64,000 nucleotides of DNA from Cristatella mucedo (lineage: Eukaryota > Bryozoa > Phylactolaemata > Cristatellidae). Shown here piece by piece: positions 1 to 13,200 of the stretch; the first letter of the stretch is position 1, and every line of letters begins with the position of its first letter. Below the pieces are notes generated by a model. The model was not told where the DNA came from. It did not search any database and was given only the letters and a program-made list of their open reading frames with translations. The DNA lies in contig WPIO01000012.1 of assembly GCA_009760855.2 (NCBI GenBank), positions 7,435,501 through 7,499,500 of the forward strand. The letters run 5' to 3'. The position numbers were made by a program, and so were the translations under genes.

Positions 1-301
1 AGCCTACTAGTTTTATAAAGATCGTCTAGCATGGCAACTGTCGTATTACATAACTTTTGAATCTCTCGATTTGGCTCAAAATCAAGTTGTGAACCAGCTT
101 ATACAATCTATAGCTACCTTTTAGATTCTTTTCTTCTAGTGCCCCAGCCTCTCAATCTAGATTTAGTCCTAATCGGACTTGTAACTGTTTTGACCTCTCC
201 CGTGACTAAATTATATCTGTTGTGCTAACCACAGCAAACGACTCCTTTGGAGATCGTGCAATATATTCTTAAGCTCCCAGATGCTCAGAAGTTACTACTG
301 A

Positions 302-759
302 ATGACTTTAAAACACCCCACTGCGTTGCAGTCATTTATAAAGATTCAAAAACCTATCTTTGTATACTAAATTTACTCTGGCCATGTGACTTTTATTTTA
401 TATGATTTTGTATGCTGCTAGAGTTGTGCGTACTCTCACAAATTAATGGGAATGATTATTTTATTTTTCAGCAGATTTTAAATGCCCAGAAAGCATTTTT
501 TATTTCTAATAGAATTATATACAAATGTTGAATCATTGCACTTAGTTCATTTCAGCAACTAGTCGAAGGTTTAGCCAATTTAATTCCATCCATCACCAAC
601 TTTTCCGTTTCTTCAGTCTTCATCTCTCGGCTTAGGCATTGAACCGTTTTATAATTTGACATTGACAGATAGCCATCATGGTTCTTACTTATCGTTAAAC
701 AAATATTTAAAGATCTAGTGCAAAATTTGCTGTCAGTAAGTGCAAAAGGCAAGGTTACA
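302..759. repeat. 458-bp duplicated sequence, copy 1
   Basis: This stretch recurs at 3464-3921 with no indels and only four substitutions by my count, about 99% identity. The flanks differ immediately outside. No tRNA promoter, TIR or reverse-transcriptase motif is visible. The minus strand holds a 66-codon open frame in both copies, but it looks like nothing known. It is either a young mobile element of unknown class or a local duplication. Confidence 0.85.
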
Positions 760-2060
760 GATTTTTACTATGCTTTTTACGCTGACGTGTGAAAATTGTG
801 CTTTTTACGCTGATTTAGGACAATTGAAAAATCAAAGAGATCGAGATGAAAAAACTAGACTCAAGCTGGATGTGATCTGCTCGTTTGCGCTCGTTTTTGA
901 TCCAGTGATCTACCAGCCGAACTATTGAGATTAATATTATCTGAGGTTTCTGTCTTATCTTACCAATACTAGGCTTAAAACCTTGCATCTACACGATGGT
1001 GTACACGTATGCGGTGTCCAATAAATTGTACTTTCGTACGAAATGTTGCTCAGAAATGTTCTTTCGCATCCGTGAGTGAATCAGAAAGCCCGGATTTATT
1101 TTACAAGGTACAGCGCATACGAGAAAATCCTGACCACGACAATTCCAACCGAGGAGGTGTGGCTGCCCGCTTATGGAGCACAGACTTTCGAGGAGAAATA
1201 ATTGTCCGTCCTCTTCAAGATATTCAAGTCGGAAAGCAAAACTTTTCAACGGCGACACAGCAACAAACCGTGCACTAGCTAAATATTAAGTAAGGGAGAA
1301 TGATCGCTATTTCGACAGATAGAGCTGCTGGTCTAGAAAAAAGAACAACGCGATGAAGCCGAAGTAGCGCCAGCGCCGTGCACTATTAATCTAGTGCTTT
1401 GCGATAAAGCTTGACATTTTTCTCACGACGGAAGCACTTTTCTAGCCAGTCGATTATCGCCACCCGATCGGTTTTTCAGAAGCATCGCTTGGCAGCGCCA
1501 CCCTGAGACCATTGTACTAGCTAGTAGCAGCTTGAAGCCCTATGAAGAACAAGTGCTCGTCCTTTCCAGCGGCTCACTCTGAGCGCCTGAAACGAGTCGC
1601 ACACGGAGTCTGAACGTCTATTATATTAAGAGCCACTGAGGCTCAGGCAGAAGCGGTACCTGGATGTGGAAGCAACGCCTATTTCTTGGCACTATGTGCA
1701 TGCTGTAAAGGATCATGTCAAATTATAGTAATTACCAATATCAGCACACTTAAGTAGAGAAAGAAAAAGCATGCCTACAAGAATTACAGATTATTGGGTG
1801 GGGTTTACCTTCCATTTTTAACATGGTCGTCAGAAGATTTTGTTCAGTCTATCGGGTGAGAAGGACCTGCGTGATTATTAAACATGCAGATTAAACAAGC
1901 AGTTTAATAGAGGATACCATAGAAGAGTAATCATGAAGTTTTCCGCCGCTTCCTTGGTGCTTTAAATACTTCTGCTCTTAAAATATTTAGATCAATCTAA
2001 CCTTAGCATACTAGGCCAGCGAGAGATTGCTTTCAATTCGCGACCCGAGTAGCCTTCACT
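760..2060. other. No recognisable gene
   Basis: Overlapping 89-codon frames occur on both strands around 989-1278. Neither shows a known motif nor convincing splice sites. I see no repeat mate for this stretch within the window. Confidence 0.4.
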
Positions 2061-2061
2061 T

Positions 2062-2705
2062 CTACAGATGACCTTATCATAATTGCTCAGACAGAAAAGT
2101 GAAATTAAAACATGACGGCGTATTTTCCTCAACCAAATTAATAAACTTTGTCTTTTTCTCATGAGCTTTTCGAGTTTTACTCGAGGGTTGCAAATTATCT
2201 CTCGACGCGGGATCTATGAGGTGATGGCTGGGACACTTTCCAAATAACACCGAGTACGTAATCGCAGCATTAAAGTGGATGCAGTAAGGCACGTCTTGAC
2301 CTCGGGCCAATCTTGATCGTCCCCATACTCAATGCCCGAGTTGATGGATGCATACGATGCGAGGATTAATAGCATTACCAAATAACCAGGATTATGAGCC
2401 TCAATATCTACCTACGTTCAAGATATTAAAATTTGGATTTGCATCGCCTGTGGCATTAGCCCAGCATCTCCATGCACATCCTTCAGATGCCATGCAGAAT
2501 GGCAGCTGAATGATGGAATTCAGAGGCAAAGTAATTCTGGTATCGCAATTCAATAGAATTTTCATATTTGATTCTGTCAGGGAGTACTTGACCACAGTCG
2601 CAAGTGTATTATTCTTAAAAACACCTTTAGGTACTCAAACAAGCAGCAGATAGTGCACACCAAATATATATCAGAGACCTGTTTGTGCAGTGCTCAGTAC
2701 TAGAG
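2062..2705. repeat. Unclassified dispersed repeat R1, copy 1
   Basis: Collinear, diverged similarity to 23850-24372. Shared blocks include one around aaaacatgac and tattttcctc, one around gcacatccttcag, and one around the cacaccaaat motif near the right end. The order and spacing of the blocks are preserved. No coding signature or TIR was seen, so the class is unknown. Confidence 0.6.
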
Positions 2706-2924
2706 CCTGTTGTTGTTGCCTGCTTCTACAAGCTGCTGCTCCAACTGCCGAATGTAATCAAGTGGCGGCAGATTCCACAATGGGTTTTCTGTCTGCTGCC
2801 TGGCTCCGTGCTGCCATCACGTAGCAGCCAACTGGGCTTGTCCAGGCGAATGCCACAAGTGCGTGGAATAACTTGGCTGTGGTGCCGTTATAGAAGCGTG
2901 CCAAATTCTTTGCAACATATTGTA

Positions 2925-3060
2925 GCTAACAGAGAGCAGACTTGACTGTGGAGCTGATTCGGTCATCTCAGGATTGTCATTTCTAATAAATTAGCCAGAT
3001 TCAGACGGAGTACATTTTTTAATTTCTGAATAACATCAGATTTCCAGATAATTGTTATGT
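2925..3060 (-). mobile_element. L2-like LINE fragment
   Basis: The run near 2948-2975 (gactgtggagctgat) matches the minus-strand text of the better-preserved LINE copy near 10478-10500. The following text matches the next part of that copy loosely. This is a short internal fragment with no reading frame. Confidence 0.5.
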
Positions 3061-3187
3061 TGGTAATATTTCTTATTAAAGTTTCTGAAGTAATGAGGTT
3101 AGTCAGACTGTCATCAAGTTTGATTTGGATAACTTATCATTCAATTTAAAAAACCTACTGCAAGAAAGTCGATCGGAGGAGTGCAAG

Positions 3188-3411
<224 letters not shown>

Positions 3412-3463
3412 GCTTAGCGAGAGATATGCTTTTCCTGCAAAGAACTAGAAGCCACGATTGTGC

Positions 3464-3921
3464 ATGACTTTAAAACACCCCACTGAGTTGCAGTCATTTA
3501 TAAAGATTCAAAAACCTATCTTTGTATACTAAATTTACTCTGGCCATGTGACTTTTATTTTATATGATTTTGTATGCTGCTAGAGTTGTGCGTACTCTCA
3601 CAAATCAATGGGAATGATTATTTTATTTTTCAGCAGATTTTAAATGCCCAGAAAGCATTTTTTATTTCTAATAGAATTATATACAAATGTTGAATCATTG
3701 CACTTAGTTCATTTCAGCAACTAGTCGAAGGTTTAGCCAATTTAATTCCATCCATCACCAACTTTTCCGTTTCTTCAGTCTTCATCTCTCGGCTTAGGCA
3801 TTGAACGGTTTTATAATTTGACATTGACAGATAGCCATCATGGTTCTTAGTTATCGTTAAACAAATATTTAAAGATCTAGTGCAAAATTTGCTGTCAGTA
3901 AGTGCAAAAGGCAAGGTTACA
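3464..3921. repeat. 458-bp duplicated sequence, copy 2
   Basis: Mate of 302-759 at a constant offset of 3162 bp. Differences lie at the C/A in ctgCgttg, the T/C in aatTaatg, the C/G in gaacCgtt and the C/G in cttaCtta. The (GA)n tract lies about 50 bp to its left. Confidence 0.85.
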
Positions 3922-4365
3922 CGTTCCTAAGAGGAAAAGGGCGACGGCAAAAATATGTAGGTCTAGTACCAAAACACTTAAAGGGCTAACCTAATAACCT
4001 TTTGCTTTCGCATTCGCGCTCTGACATCTCACACTAAGGTAGAAATTAAACCGCTGCGATGAAATGCCAGTGATTCCGGATGATAGGTGCTTAAGACTAA
4101 ACTTGTTGATAAACACAATCAAATGATGCCGACAGATTCTGCACAACAAGTAGACAGACTCCATGTTCACATTCGTGAGAAGTTCGTTTCAAATGTGGAT
4201 TCCCAAACAGAGTCAGGCCTGTTGACCCAGCAGCCTCATCTATATAGTGGTAGAAAGGCCTTAGTGGCTACTAACCTGCTTGGAGTAGGTAATATACAAT
4301 TTTCTGTTGCAAGACTTTAACCCACGACCTGCATGATGAAGTACGAGCTCCCCCTTGGCTACGTA

Positions 4366-4460
4366 GTGCTGACTCTGCGGAGTGATCAGCTCGAAATCCC
4401 GAGCGGAATTTAGGCCCCACGTTTGACGTTCTAGTACATGAGTTCAGCTAGTCCTCTTTT
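4366..4460 (-). mobile_element. L2-like LINE fragment (reverse transcriptase part)
   Basis: The text starting gctgactctgcggagtgat parallels the LINE minus-strand text at about 11127-11215. That part encodes the SGFRANHSTESA-type RT block and the preceding ADQLNSYIE segment. This copy is decayed. Confidence 0.55.
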
Positions 4461-7110
4461 TTTTTGTAAGATCAAGGACCAAGCCTATGGTCAAGAAATT
4501 GATTATTACGTTAATAATTTTGGAAAGCAGAAAATCTAGGCACCTCAGAAGGCGGCATTAAATATGGGATTTGAACAATAGGAGATTTTTATAGATTGGG
4601 AGGAGAACTTCGATAAGTGTCAGCAGGATCTTGAAAGTAGGCATGGGAGTAGAGATATGTAATGCGGTCACGAGTCCAGTGGGAATGATACCTTGACCTC
4701 AGATTCTCTGGTCTCATCTAACTTGGTTACCAAGAAATTGGAGTAAAATCACATATATTGCACTAAGCTGACCTGTTAGCAGTTATATAGATGGTGCATG
4801 GGAGACAAAAGCATTTTTAGACTGCTACTTTGTAGCTCAACAGGCTGTAGGTCGTACCGAGGATCTTTCAGACTCCCTTACATAAATCAACCGATATGTT
4901 TAGCAAGACTATTATTTATTAGAATTTCATGTTGTTTAAATAGTTGGAATTTTGCCGCAGTGCCTGTTGATAACACGTGCTTTACCATATTTACTTTATT
5001 GTAACCTTAAGATGACAAGCAGCTTTATAATAAGGCAAATCGGTCAAATAGCCCTAATAAATATAAGCATTTAATCAAAAATTGTGTGGACCCATATTTT
5101 CACGCTACTATTTTCTATAAAGCCACGGTCAGAACATTCTAAGGCAGAAATCTATTTTTTCTCTTTACGCATTTTTTTATAAGCTACCTGCATAATCCAA
5201 AAATGTTTACTCTAGCCAATATTCAGTAATACGTGGCTAAAACAAATCAACCCATTTACCTGTAAGCAACCAAGAGAAATCTTTAGTAAAAACTATTTCC
5301 CTTTTTGGATAAAAAAAATGCTTTCATAATCCCTTATACCTAAATTGATTGTAAATAGATTTCGCGAAAGCTTTCTGTGGTTAGAGTAACGATATTTTGA
5401 ATTCTTAGCTTTTTAGCGTTAGGTATGGTGAGGGCATGTTCACACCTATAGTACGCGTATTCCGCTATCCAAATAGTGAATGTTAGGTAAAGTTGAAGCC
5501 TAAGAGGAATATCTATAAAGGTGTAATAGTACAAGTGCCTTACTTGACCATTTTAGTTTATCTTATGAAGCATCAGGCTAAAGTAAAGATAAGCTGATCT
5601 AGCAGCCTCATTTAAATCCCGACAGAAGAGCCTCGGTGACCATGGCGCCTCACTTGCTGCAGGAAGCACGGAATTTTCCGTTGCTCGAAATCTCTACCTT
5701 GGTCGTGAAGAATGAGCCTCGTAACCCTGTACTTATCGTATAGTAAGAGAACAATGAATAGCCATATTCGATTAAATATTATGAGGTTTCTTGCCGAGAG
5801 CAGATGCAGTATGCTACGTTTCTGGACGATTTCTCGGTAAAAGCGAAAAAGGCACTACACAAAAGCCTTTGTTTAATCCTGCGCTTTCTGTAAGGCATCT
5901 TTTGGTATGTCTCTCTGTGATCAAGAGACAAGCCATTGACGCCTTATTTCTCATGCAAACACCGTAAGAGAATTCGTGAAGGTAAAGTAAATAATTACTG
6001 CTCACCAAATAAATGTTATTGTACAATATGGGTAACACTGTATATGAAATACAGTTTTTAATGTTTGTACTTCTGGTATTTTACATTTTGGTGCAGTGAA
6101 GAAAGGAGAGCCATGAAGTTGGCTGTCCCTAGACTTTGGCGGTCACCAAATGATCACTCAAGCAACTGCTGCTCCTGCATGGGTGACTATAACAAGAGCG
6201 CCTCTCACATCTCGCTCAAGCACAATACGTCATCAATCGCCTAATTATGCACTGCCCTGAGCTCCCTGTCTCCATCACTCCGGTGAGAGATCCGCCATCT
6301 TCAGGAGAGAGCAGTAAGTTAGGCAGAGAGAAACATACTGCCAATCCAGATTCCAGTTTCACTGGTGCCTCGTAGGGGAAAAAGTAATAGTTCTTCAACT
6401 TGCAAGACCTCGATAGGATACGAGATCATCGTCTTACGTCCAACGCTAAACTTCCACATCTAGGCTCAAGGAGTATAAAGTTCTGGACGGAAACGAGAAA
6501 TTAACAAGTTGGAGAAAGTGCTACCAATTTTTTCCAATTTCAAAATAAAATTAACGATACTTTTCAGCCATTTGCTGTACTTCGTTAATTTTCTTCTTAA
6601 CGATATTTCTTAAAAATTCAGCAAGGCGCACAAATGTTAGTTTTCCCTTCAGATAGAGTACAGTTTTAAGTTGAACTCTATCCTGCTCAAAAAGCAAAGT
6701 TATTTTAAGTAATCGTGGTCGTTTTAAGCACCCCCAATACTCGAGGCAATAGCCATTAGGAGCTATATCTTACTATTAGGCTACAAGATAATTTACAAAA
6801 TTAGGTTGCATAGTGAGTCTACCTCAGCTTGAACTCGCTTTATGGAGCAGGTACAATGCGTATAGGCATATCCTTATGTTTATTGTCGTATTCTCGTCAT
6901 CATGTGACTGATATTGGAATTCGAGTGTCCATTCTCGATATTCTTGCTGAGGGCGAGAAATTCCGGTGGAGCTGGGCACACTAAGGGGCGGTTCTTAGAA
7001 GCCATTACACGATCTGAATTAATAGGGTCGGCCCAATAGAACGCCGTGCCAGCCTAATCTATCGTATAGGAGTTCATGCCAGCTCCGCATGAAACGAACG
7101 TGACCACCTT
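4461..7110. other. No recognisable gene upstream of EndoU-A
   Basis: AT-rich sequence with only short open frames and no domain signature. A possible short exon near 6247-6315 ends in a GTGAGA or GTAAGT-like donor, but it has no supporting homology. A weak SINE-2-like fragment may lie near 5620. Confidence 0.4.
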
Positions 7111-7113
7111 TAA

Positions 7114-7138
7114 TCCCGCCCCTCTGCTGTATTTAAAG
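7114..7138 (+). promoter_or_regulatory. Core promoter candidate of EndoU-A (GC box and TATA-like box)
   Basis: A cccgcccc GC-box-like motif at 7115-7122 is followed by TATTTAAAG at 7130-7138. The box lies about 90 bp before the proposed ATG, which predicts a transcription start near 7160-7168. The arrangement mirrors the TATA box of EndoU-B, also about 90 bp before its ATG. Confidence 0.5.
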
Positions 7139-7224
7139 AAGGCAAAATAGTCTAGTTGCTATATCCGGTACGGCTCGCAAGAGCTCACTCAACCCACCGA
7201 GTCAACGCAGCTCATCAGCGTGGC

Positions 7225-7235
7225 ATGGCAGAGAG
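7225..7235 (+). CDS. EndoU-A exon 1 (initiator)
   Basis: ATG GCA GAG AG followed by donor GTAAGA. It ends in phase 2, which is what exon 2 requires. It sits about 90 bp after the TATA-like box. Only 11 coding bases, so this is the least certain exon. Confidence 0.6.
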
Positions 7236-10200
7236 GTAAGAGCTCTGTGAATTTCTAATTAATCACGTCGGCAATGACTTCAGTCTGACTATTCGGGCCT
7301 TCTCTTGTTATAGCATGAAGCGAGTTCGGTCCGGAAAAACCTCCTAACCAATGGCGTTCCGAGGATATTGTGCACCCGGGTGCAGACTACAACACAGAAG
7401 GCGCCCCTAGTATCAGGGGCCCGTTTTGGCGTCCCCCTGATCCATTGCTCGGGGCATATGCCTCCAGCCCCCTTCGGTACACTAGGAGTCCTAACGGTGC
7501 CTGCTATCTGAGTAATTGTGGGCCAGACTCTTTTGTTAATGAATTCGTCCGCGCTTTTGACCTCAGAATTAAAGAACAATTCAAGCGAAATCTTTCTCAA
7601 ATCCTTTGGAGACCGTGCATTTAGTTCGTATGCTCCCAAAGCCTGGAACTTCCTCTCGACCTGCGTAAGGACATCCCCTGACCTGACCACATTTAAAAGG
7701 AACTTAAAAACAAACCTATTTAGGACAACATTTAGTGGGTCCCTATGATTCGTCCTTAACGTGCTTATGCGTGCTGACACTGTGCATGCTGCCACTAACC
7801 ACATTTGCATGCTGACCCTGTGTATGTCACTCCTAACCATGTTATTCATTTTGTTTGTTTTTCAAGCATGATTTTACTTACCATTTAATTGCATTTCCCT
7901 TTGCAGCAAATGTAAAGCGCCTAGAAAGAGATTAAGTTCTCTGAGGGCGCTTTATCAAGTGCATTATTATTATTATTATTATTTCTCAAAAGAAAGGTTC
8001 ATGAGGGGTTAGAGAGGATTGCCATTTAGACTACGTGACAGTTTAGAGTACTTGCTGTTTAGAACACGTGGCAGTTTAGATCTAAAGTGTCTAGAAAGAG
8101 ATTAGGATACCCAATGGAGCTATATAAATGTATTATTATTATTTTCTATTTGAATAGACTGGCAAAATTAGCAGCGCATAGAAACATTCACGACCAGCCG
8201 TTGATGCTGCATCGTTTGAATGCAGCATAGTTCGGACAAAAAGAGAGCTTAGACAAAAAACAGTATAGCTTAGTGCGGAGTGAGAGCTTAGAACAAATTC
8301 TGCATATCTTTGCTGGGAACGTGAGCTTAGACAAAATGCTGCACACTTTATACACAAGTGGTACGCACTCTGAGAGACAGTCGATTGGTCGAGCTCAGCG
8401 AGGTTAAGACTAATCTTCTTCACGGGTGGTCGTTACAGAGTGGGCAAACGCAAGCGTTCGCGAGTGAACACACGTGGCCGGTCAGTTTTAAAACGCTCTA
8501 GAAACTCTTGGCATCTCTAATTAGTTACAAAAAAATCAATGTGCTATCTCATTCTGCTTAAGTATAGGAGACAAGCTTCTTCAGTGTTCATCATTGAAAA
8601 CCGTGCTTATTCAAGCAGACAAAGCGAGCGGCCGACATCAGAGCGAACTAAAGCAGCGGATTTTTTAAAGTGAAATTTAGGAGGATTCACCATTGGTTGC
8701 TGCATTACACTGGCTTATAATAGCCGATCGATTTCCGATATTATTATAGGCGGGCAAACGAAAGACCTCACTTTGATGAAGAGCTGTCAGAGCTGGCCTC
8801 GAGGCTATGGGCTCGCGATGTCAATAGATGCCAGCCGGGGGTACATTACGGTATAGATACACAAGGTAAGCAGAGCGAACGTCCCTCGAAGAGATTTTTA
8901 ATATCTGAAGTAAAAGGTTTAGGCAATTTTTGGCATGCCCACGCGTCAATTGTGTGTTCAAGATAACGTCCATTACAGCGTATCACGACCATTCTTTGCG
9001 GACGCCTGTTTTTGCCTGTATCTGTCTAGGATGTGAATGAACGGTTTATCTATGCCGACATTTGCTTGCTGTCGTACGTTGATGGAGTATCTGCTTGTTG
9101 CACAGCCCAAGATGTTTTCACGTGCCACTTGTGTCTCAGGCCGCATATTCGACACCAAAACGACGGGCCAAGACAAGGCGCCAGACAAGCTATTCAGCTA
9201 TGTCAACGAAGAAGCAATCTTTAAAACTCCTACGTACTACTGTAAGTAGCGATCGTTAATCGCCCAGCAGCCATCAAATAACATGGCAGTTGGAGTTTCG
9301 CAATGCTTGATAATGTGCGAGAAGCAGCTGAGAATGACTAGTGGACCAGAAAATTCGTTCGTAGCTCCGGTTCACAGACGCGAGAGGTGTCCAAAAGGCT
9401 TCTATGACGGAAGTAATTGTGATGAGATACAACTAATGGTCGTTTGGCCAACGAGTTCAATTTTTTAGCCAGTGCAAAATAAATGCCAACGACAAGCCAA
9501 AGGAGCAAATTTTACTAGCTAAGAGTCCGATCTAGATAAGTGAAACTTAACATTGGTAGAATCGGTTCGCTTTGATTGGAAATAGTACAAGACTTTCAAG
9601 CAATCAACTGCAGCCAGTATGTTTATTCACCTACGGTTAGCCACCAAGGCCTAGTGACGCTCATAAGGGCCTGCAGCTCTTATGAGATATAATAATAATA
9701 ATAATATTGCACTTGATAAAGCGCCCTCAGAGAACTTAATCTCTTTCTAGGCGCTTTGCATTTGCTGCAAAGTGATACGCAATAGAATAGTAAGTAAAAT
9801 CATGCTTGAAAAACAAACAAAATGAATAATATGGTTAGGGGTGACATGCACAGGGTCAGCATGCAAATGTGGTTAGTGGCAGCATGCACAGTGTCAGCAC
9901 GCATAAGCACGTTAAGGACGAATCACAGGGACCCACTAAATGCTGTCCTAAATAGGTGTGTTTTTAAGTTTCTTTTAAATGTGGTCAGGTCAGGGGATGT
10001 TCTGATGCAGGTCGGGAGGGAGTTCCAGGCTCTGGGAGCATACGAGCTAAATGCACGGTCTCCAAAGGATTTAAGGTTTGAACGAGGTATTTCTAGACTG
10101 TTGGATTCCGAAAAGTGAGTGGTACGATGCTTGGCCTGATGGGGTAGTATATCTGAAAGATAGGCTGGAGCCATAGAATGAAGAAACCTAAAAGTGAGCG

Positions 10201-13200
10201 ACAAAACCTTGAAGTCAATCCGTTGCTTGACTGGTAGCCAGTGCATGTCGGTGAGAAGTAGAGTAATGTGGCAACTGCGACGCTCACGACAGACAAGCCT
10301 AGCTGCAGAGTTTTGCACCAGCTGCAATCGCCTGATCGCACATGCTGGTAGGCCAGTAAGCAGTGAGTTGCAGAAGTCGAGACGAGATGTCACGAATGCA
10401 TGGACCAACTTAGATGTGGTATCCTTATCTAAACAAGCCCTAATTTTAGCAATGTTATGAAGCTGAAAATAGGCTGATTTGACTGTGGAGCTGATGTGGT
10501 CGTCTAACGAGAGGTCGCTTTGGAATATGACACCTAGATTTCGAGCTGATTCAGCTGGAGATATGCTGGCAGAGCCAATTTTGAAAGTCAGCCTTTCCAA
10601 TTTCTGAATCACACTAGGTTTGCCCATAACAAGTAAGTTAGTTTTATCATCGTTTAGTTTTAGAAAATTCGCTGCCATCCATGATCGGATGTCATAAATG
10701 CATGCAGCAAGTGAGTTGAGAGAATTTGAGGTGCTCGAAGGCTGGGAGGGATCAAAGCAAATGTACAACTGAGTGTCATCCACATAGAAGTGAAAGCCTA
10801 GATTGTGCTTGGCAATCACATTAGCAAGAGGGAGAGTATAAACGGTGAAAAGGACCGGACCTAGCACAGAGCTCTGAGGTACTCCATATTTTAGAGGTAC
10901 TTCAGATGATCTTTGTCCATTCACGTCAACACTTTGGAGTCTCCCACTGAGATAGGACCTGAACCACTGCAGAGCAGTGCCAGTGATGCCCAGGCGAGAT
11001 GAGAGGCGCTCTAGAAGTACTTTGTGATCGATGGTATCAAAAGCTGCCGAAAGATCGAGCAAAACAAGAAGAGACACTCTACCCATGTCTGCATTCCTAA
11101 GTAGGTCGTTGTATACCCGAAGCAATGCTGACTCTGTGGAGTGATTAGCTCTAAAGCCAGACTGGAACTTACTAGCAAGGTGTGAGGTTTCGATATACGA
11201 GTTCAGCTGATCTGCCACGACCCGTTCCAGTGTCTTTGATAGGAATGGTAGAAGGGAGACTGGGCGGTAGTTGCTTAAGTTCTCTTGGTCTAGTGTAGCT
11301 TTCTTGAGAAGTGGCCTGACTACAGCTTCGACTGAAGAGGGCTGATCTACCCAAATCTAACCTATAAATAATAGTCTGCAAATCTCACCTGCAACAGAGG
11401 GAGCTGTCCTGCGTCACAATCACGTTGTCTTTGTGTCTTTGTGAAGTTACAGAAGAAGCTACATTGTAGTACGTGAACTCGGCTGAAGGGGCTGAACTGC
11501 CCAAATCTAACGCTCAAATAATAAGCTCCTAAAGAAACTTGCAGCAGCTGTGCTCCGTTCAGTGAGAGATGGCTCCGAAATCCGTCTTGGACCCTCGGTA
11601 TCCCTATATAGTGGTTAACTAGTGGTATAGCAATAAAAGAGTATTAGATCTAGAGATTGGCTCTAGAGGCTTGATGGGATCGCACTTAGGCCTTCGATGT
11701 GGCCGCTTCACTTTGTTTTTTTTTTCTAGGGGAAGGGATACTACTCAATTACTGATGAGGCTAAGACTTCTACCAGAGTAATGTAATGTAATGTATCTCC
11801 GTCAGTAACTCCACAAAATCATAAAGACCATGTGGATGTTACGCAGGAGAGTTTTGTATAGCGCACTCACAGCCTAAGCGGCTTTCGGTACGTATTCGGT
11901 AGCCAATAGAGTAGCGAGTATTGGGCGGGCACGTGCAAGACCAGTTTCCATAGGGGGTTATCATTTTTTTTTTTTATCGGAGGCGATCAAATGTTTAGAT
12001 AGAGCAAAGAGGTAATTCCATATAGGTAGATAATGTGATGGCTGCCGAACGACTATAATTTCATGCACGTCTTCAGGCCCCCCGAATAAAGAGTGCGCCT
12101 TCGGCACCGATCTTTAAACTCTTCAAAATTAGAGAGTAGAAAAATTCTTGTAGAGGACTAAGAAATCCGCCTTAGGCGCACAGCTTAGAGCTGTTCCAAT
12201 TCAGCCCAGAGGAATAGTGAAAATGTTTCATAGCCTCATAGCTTCCACAGCTTCTTAGCCTGATTGCACTGCAATCTTAGAGGACGACAATGATTGAACT
12301 GTTTTTAAGTTTTTGTTAGTCATATTTAAGGAGGGCTGCAAAGCCGCTGTGTAATTTTATGATTCACAAATGGAGTGCCAATTTTTCTTGTCGATAGGTG
12401 GGTCTAAAAAGCCTTTTATGCGAGCCCTTTGACACGAATTGTAGCAATACTGGTTCATGTCCGAGGAAAATCACGTGCAATTTCAGCGATGCATAACTCT
12501 TCTGGCCAAGGGAGTGCTCCGTGCACCTAGTGGTAAGCCGAACCCTGCTGGTGAGCCCGTCGCACTGCAGGCTACGGACTCGATACCACGATCTGGATCA
12601 TCGAGTGCTCGAGTCTGTTCATTCTCCTGCTTCAGTTGTGACCTAATCATGAGTGAGACGCTCACGGAGCTTTGACAGCACGAAGTTCCTGGGATTCTTA
12701 TTCAGCCTCTTCCTGTATTAGAGTTTGTCGCATGGGACGTTTCTGTTGAGTGTTAGCAGCGAGACACTGAAGGACTTTCTTTGTTGCTTGCTCTTATCTT
12801 TGTTGTCCTCAATAGGTACGCGTACGTTTGGCTCGCTTCGGTTCTTGTTGGTGCTAACCCATTGCTGTGAAAACTTGCCAATCCATGATGATTGGCGGAA
12901 AACACAGGTATTTTTATGGAAATTAGCGTGCATCCGTGGAAAATCAGGGAAAACTCCAACTTTGCTTTGGACTGTCTGCTGATTTGGCCTGTATGTCCAC
13001 AGACCTAGGTGGTGAGCCCACCATCGGACGGCCATAAGTATTACAACTGGTGTAATGTAAGCGTGACGTCAGTGACAAACTTAATAACCAATATGCTAAC
13101 TAACTAGCTCACTAGCTGGAGAAACTTTTGTATTACAGGAGTTGATTTTTATAGAGACTGTAGCATTGTTTCGGCGGGCTCATCATCTGCGTTCAGAAAA

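Noticed and set aside
6247-6315. Short exon candidate ending in a GTAAGT-like donor
   Set aside because: Only about 22 codons, no promoter, no homology and no partner exon.
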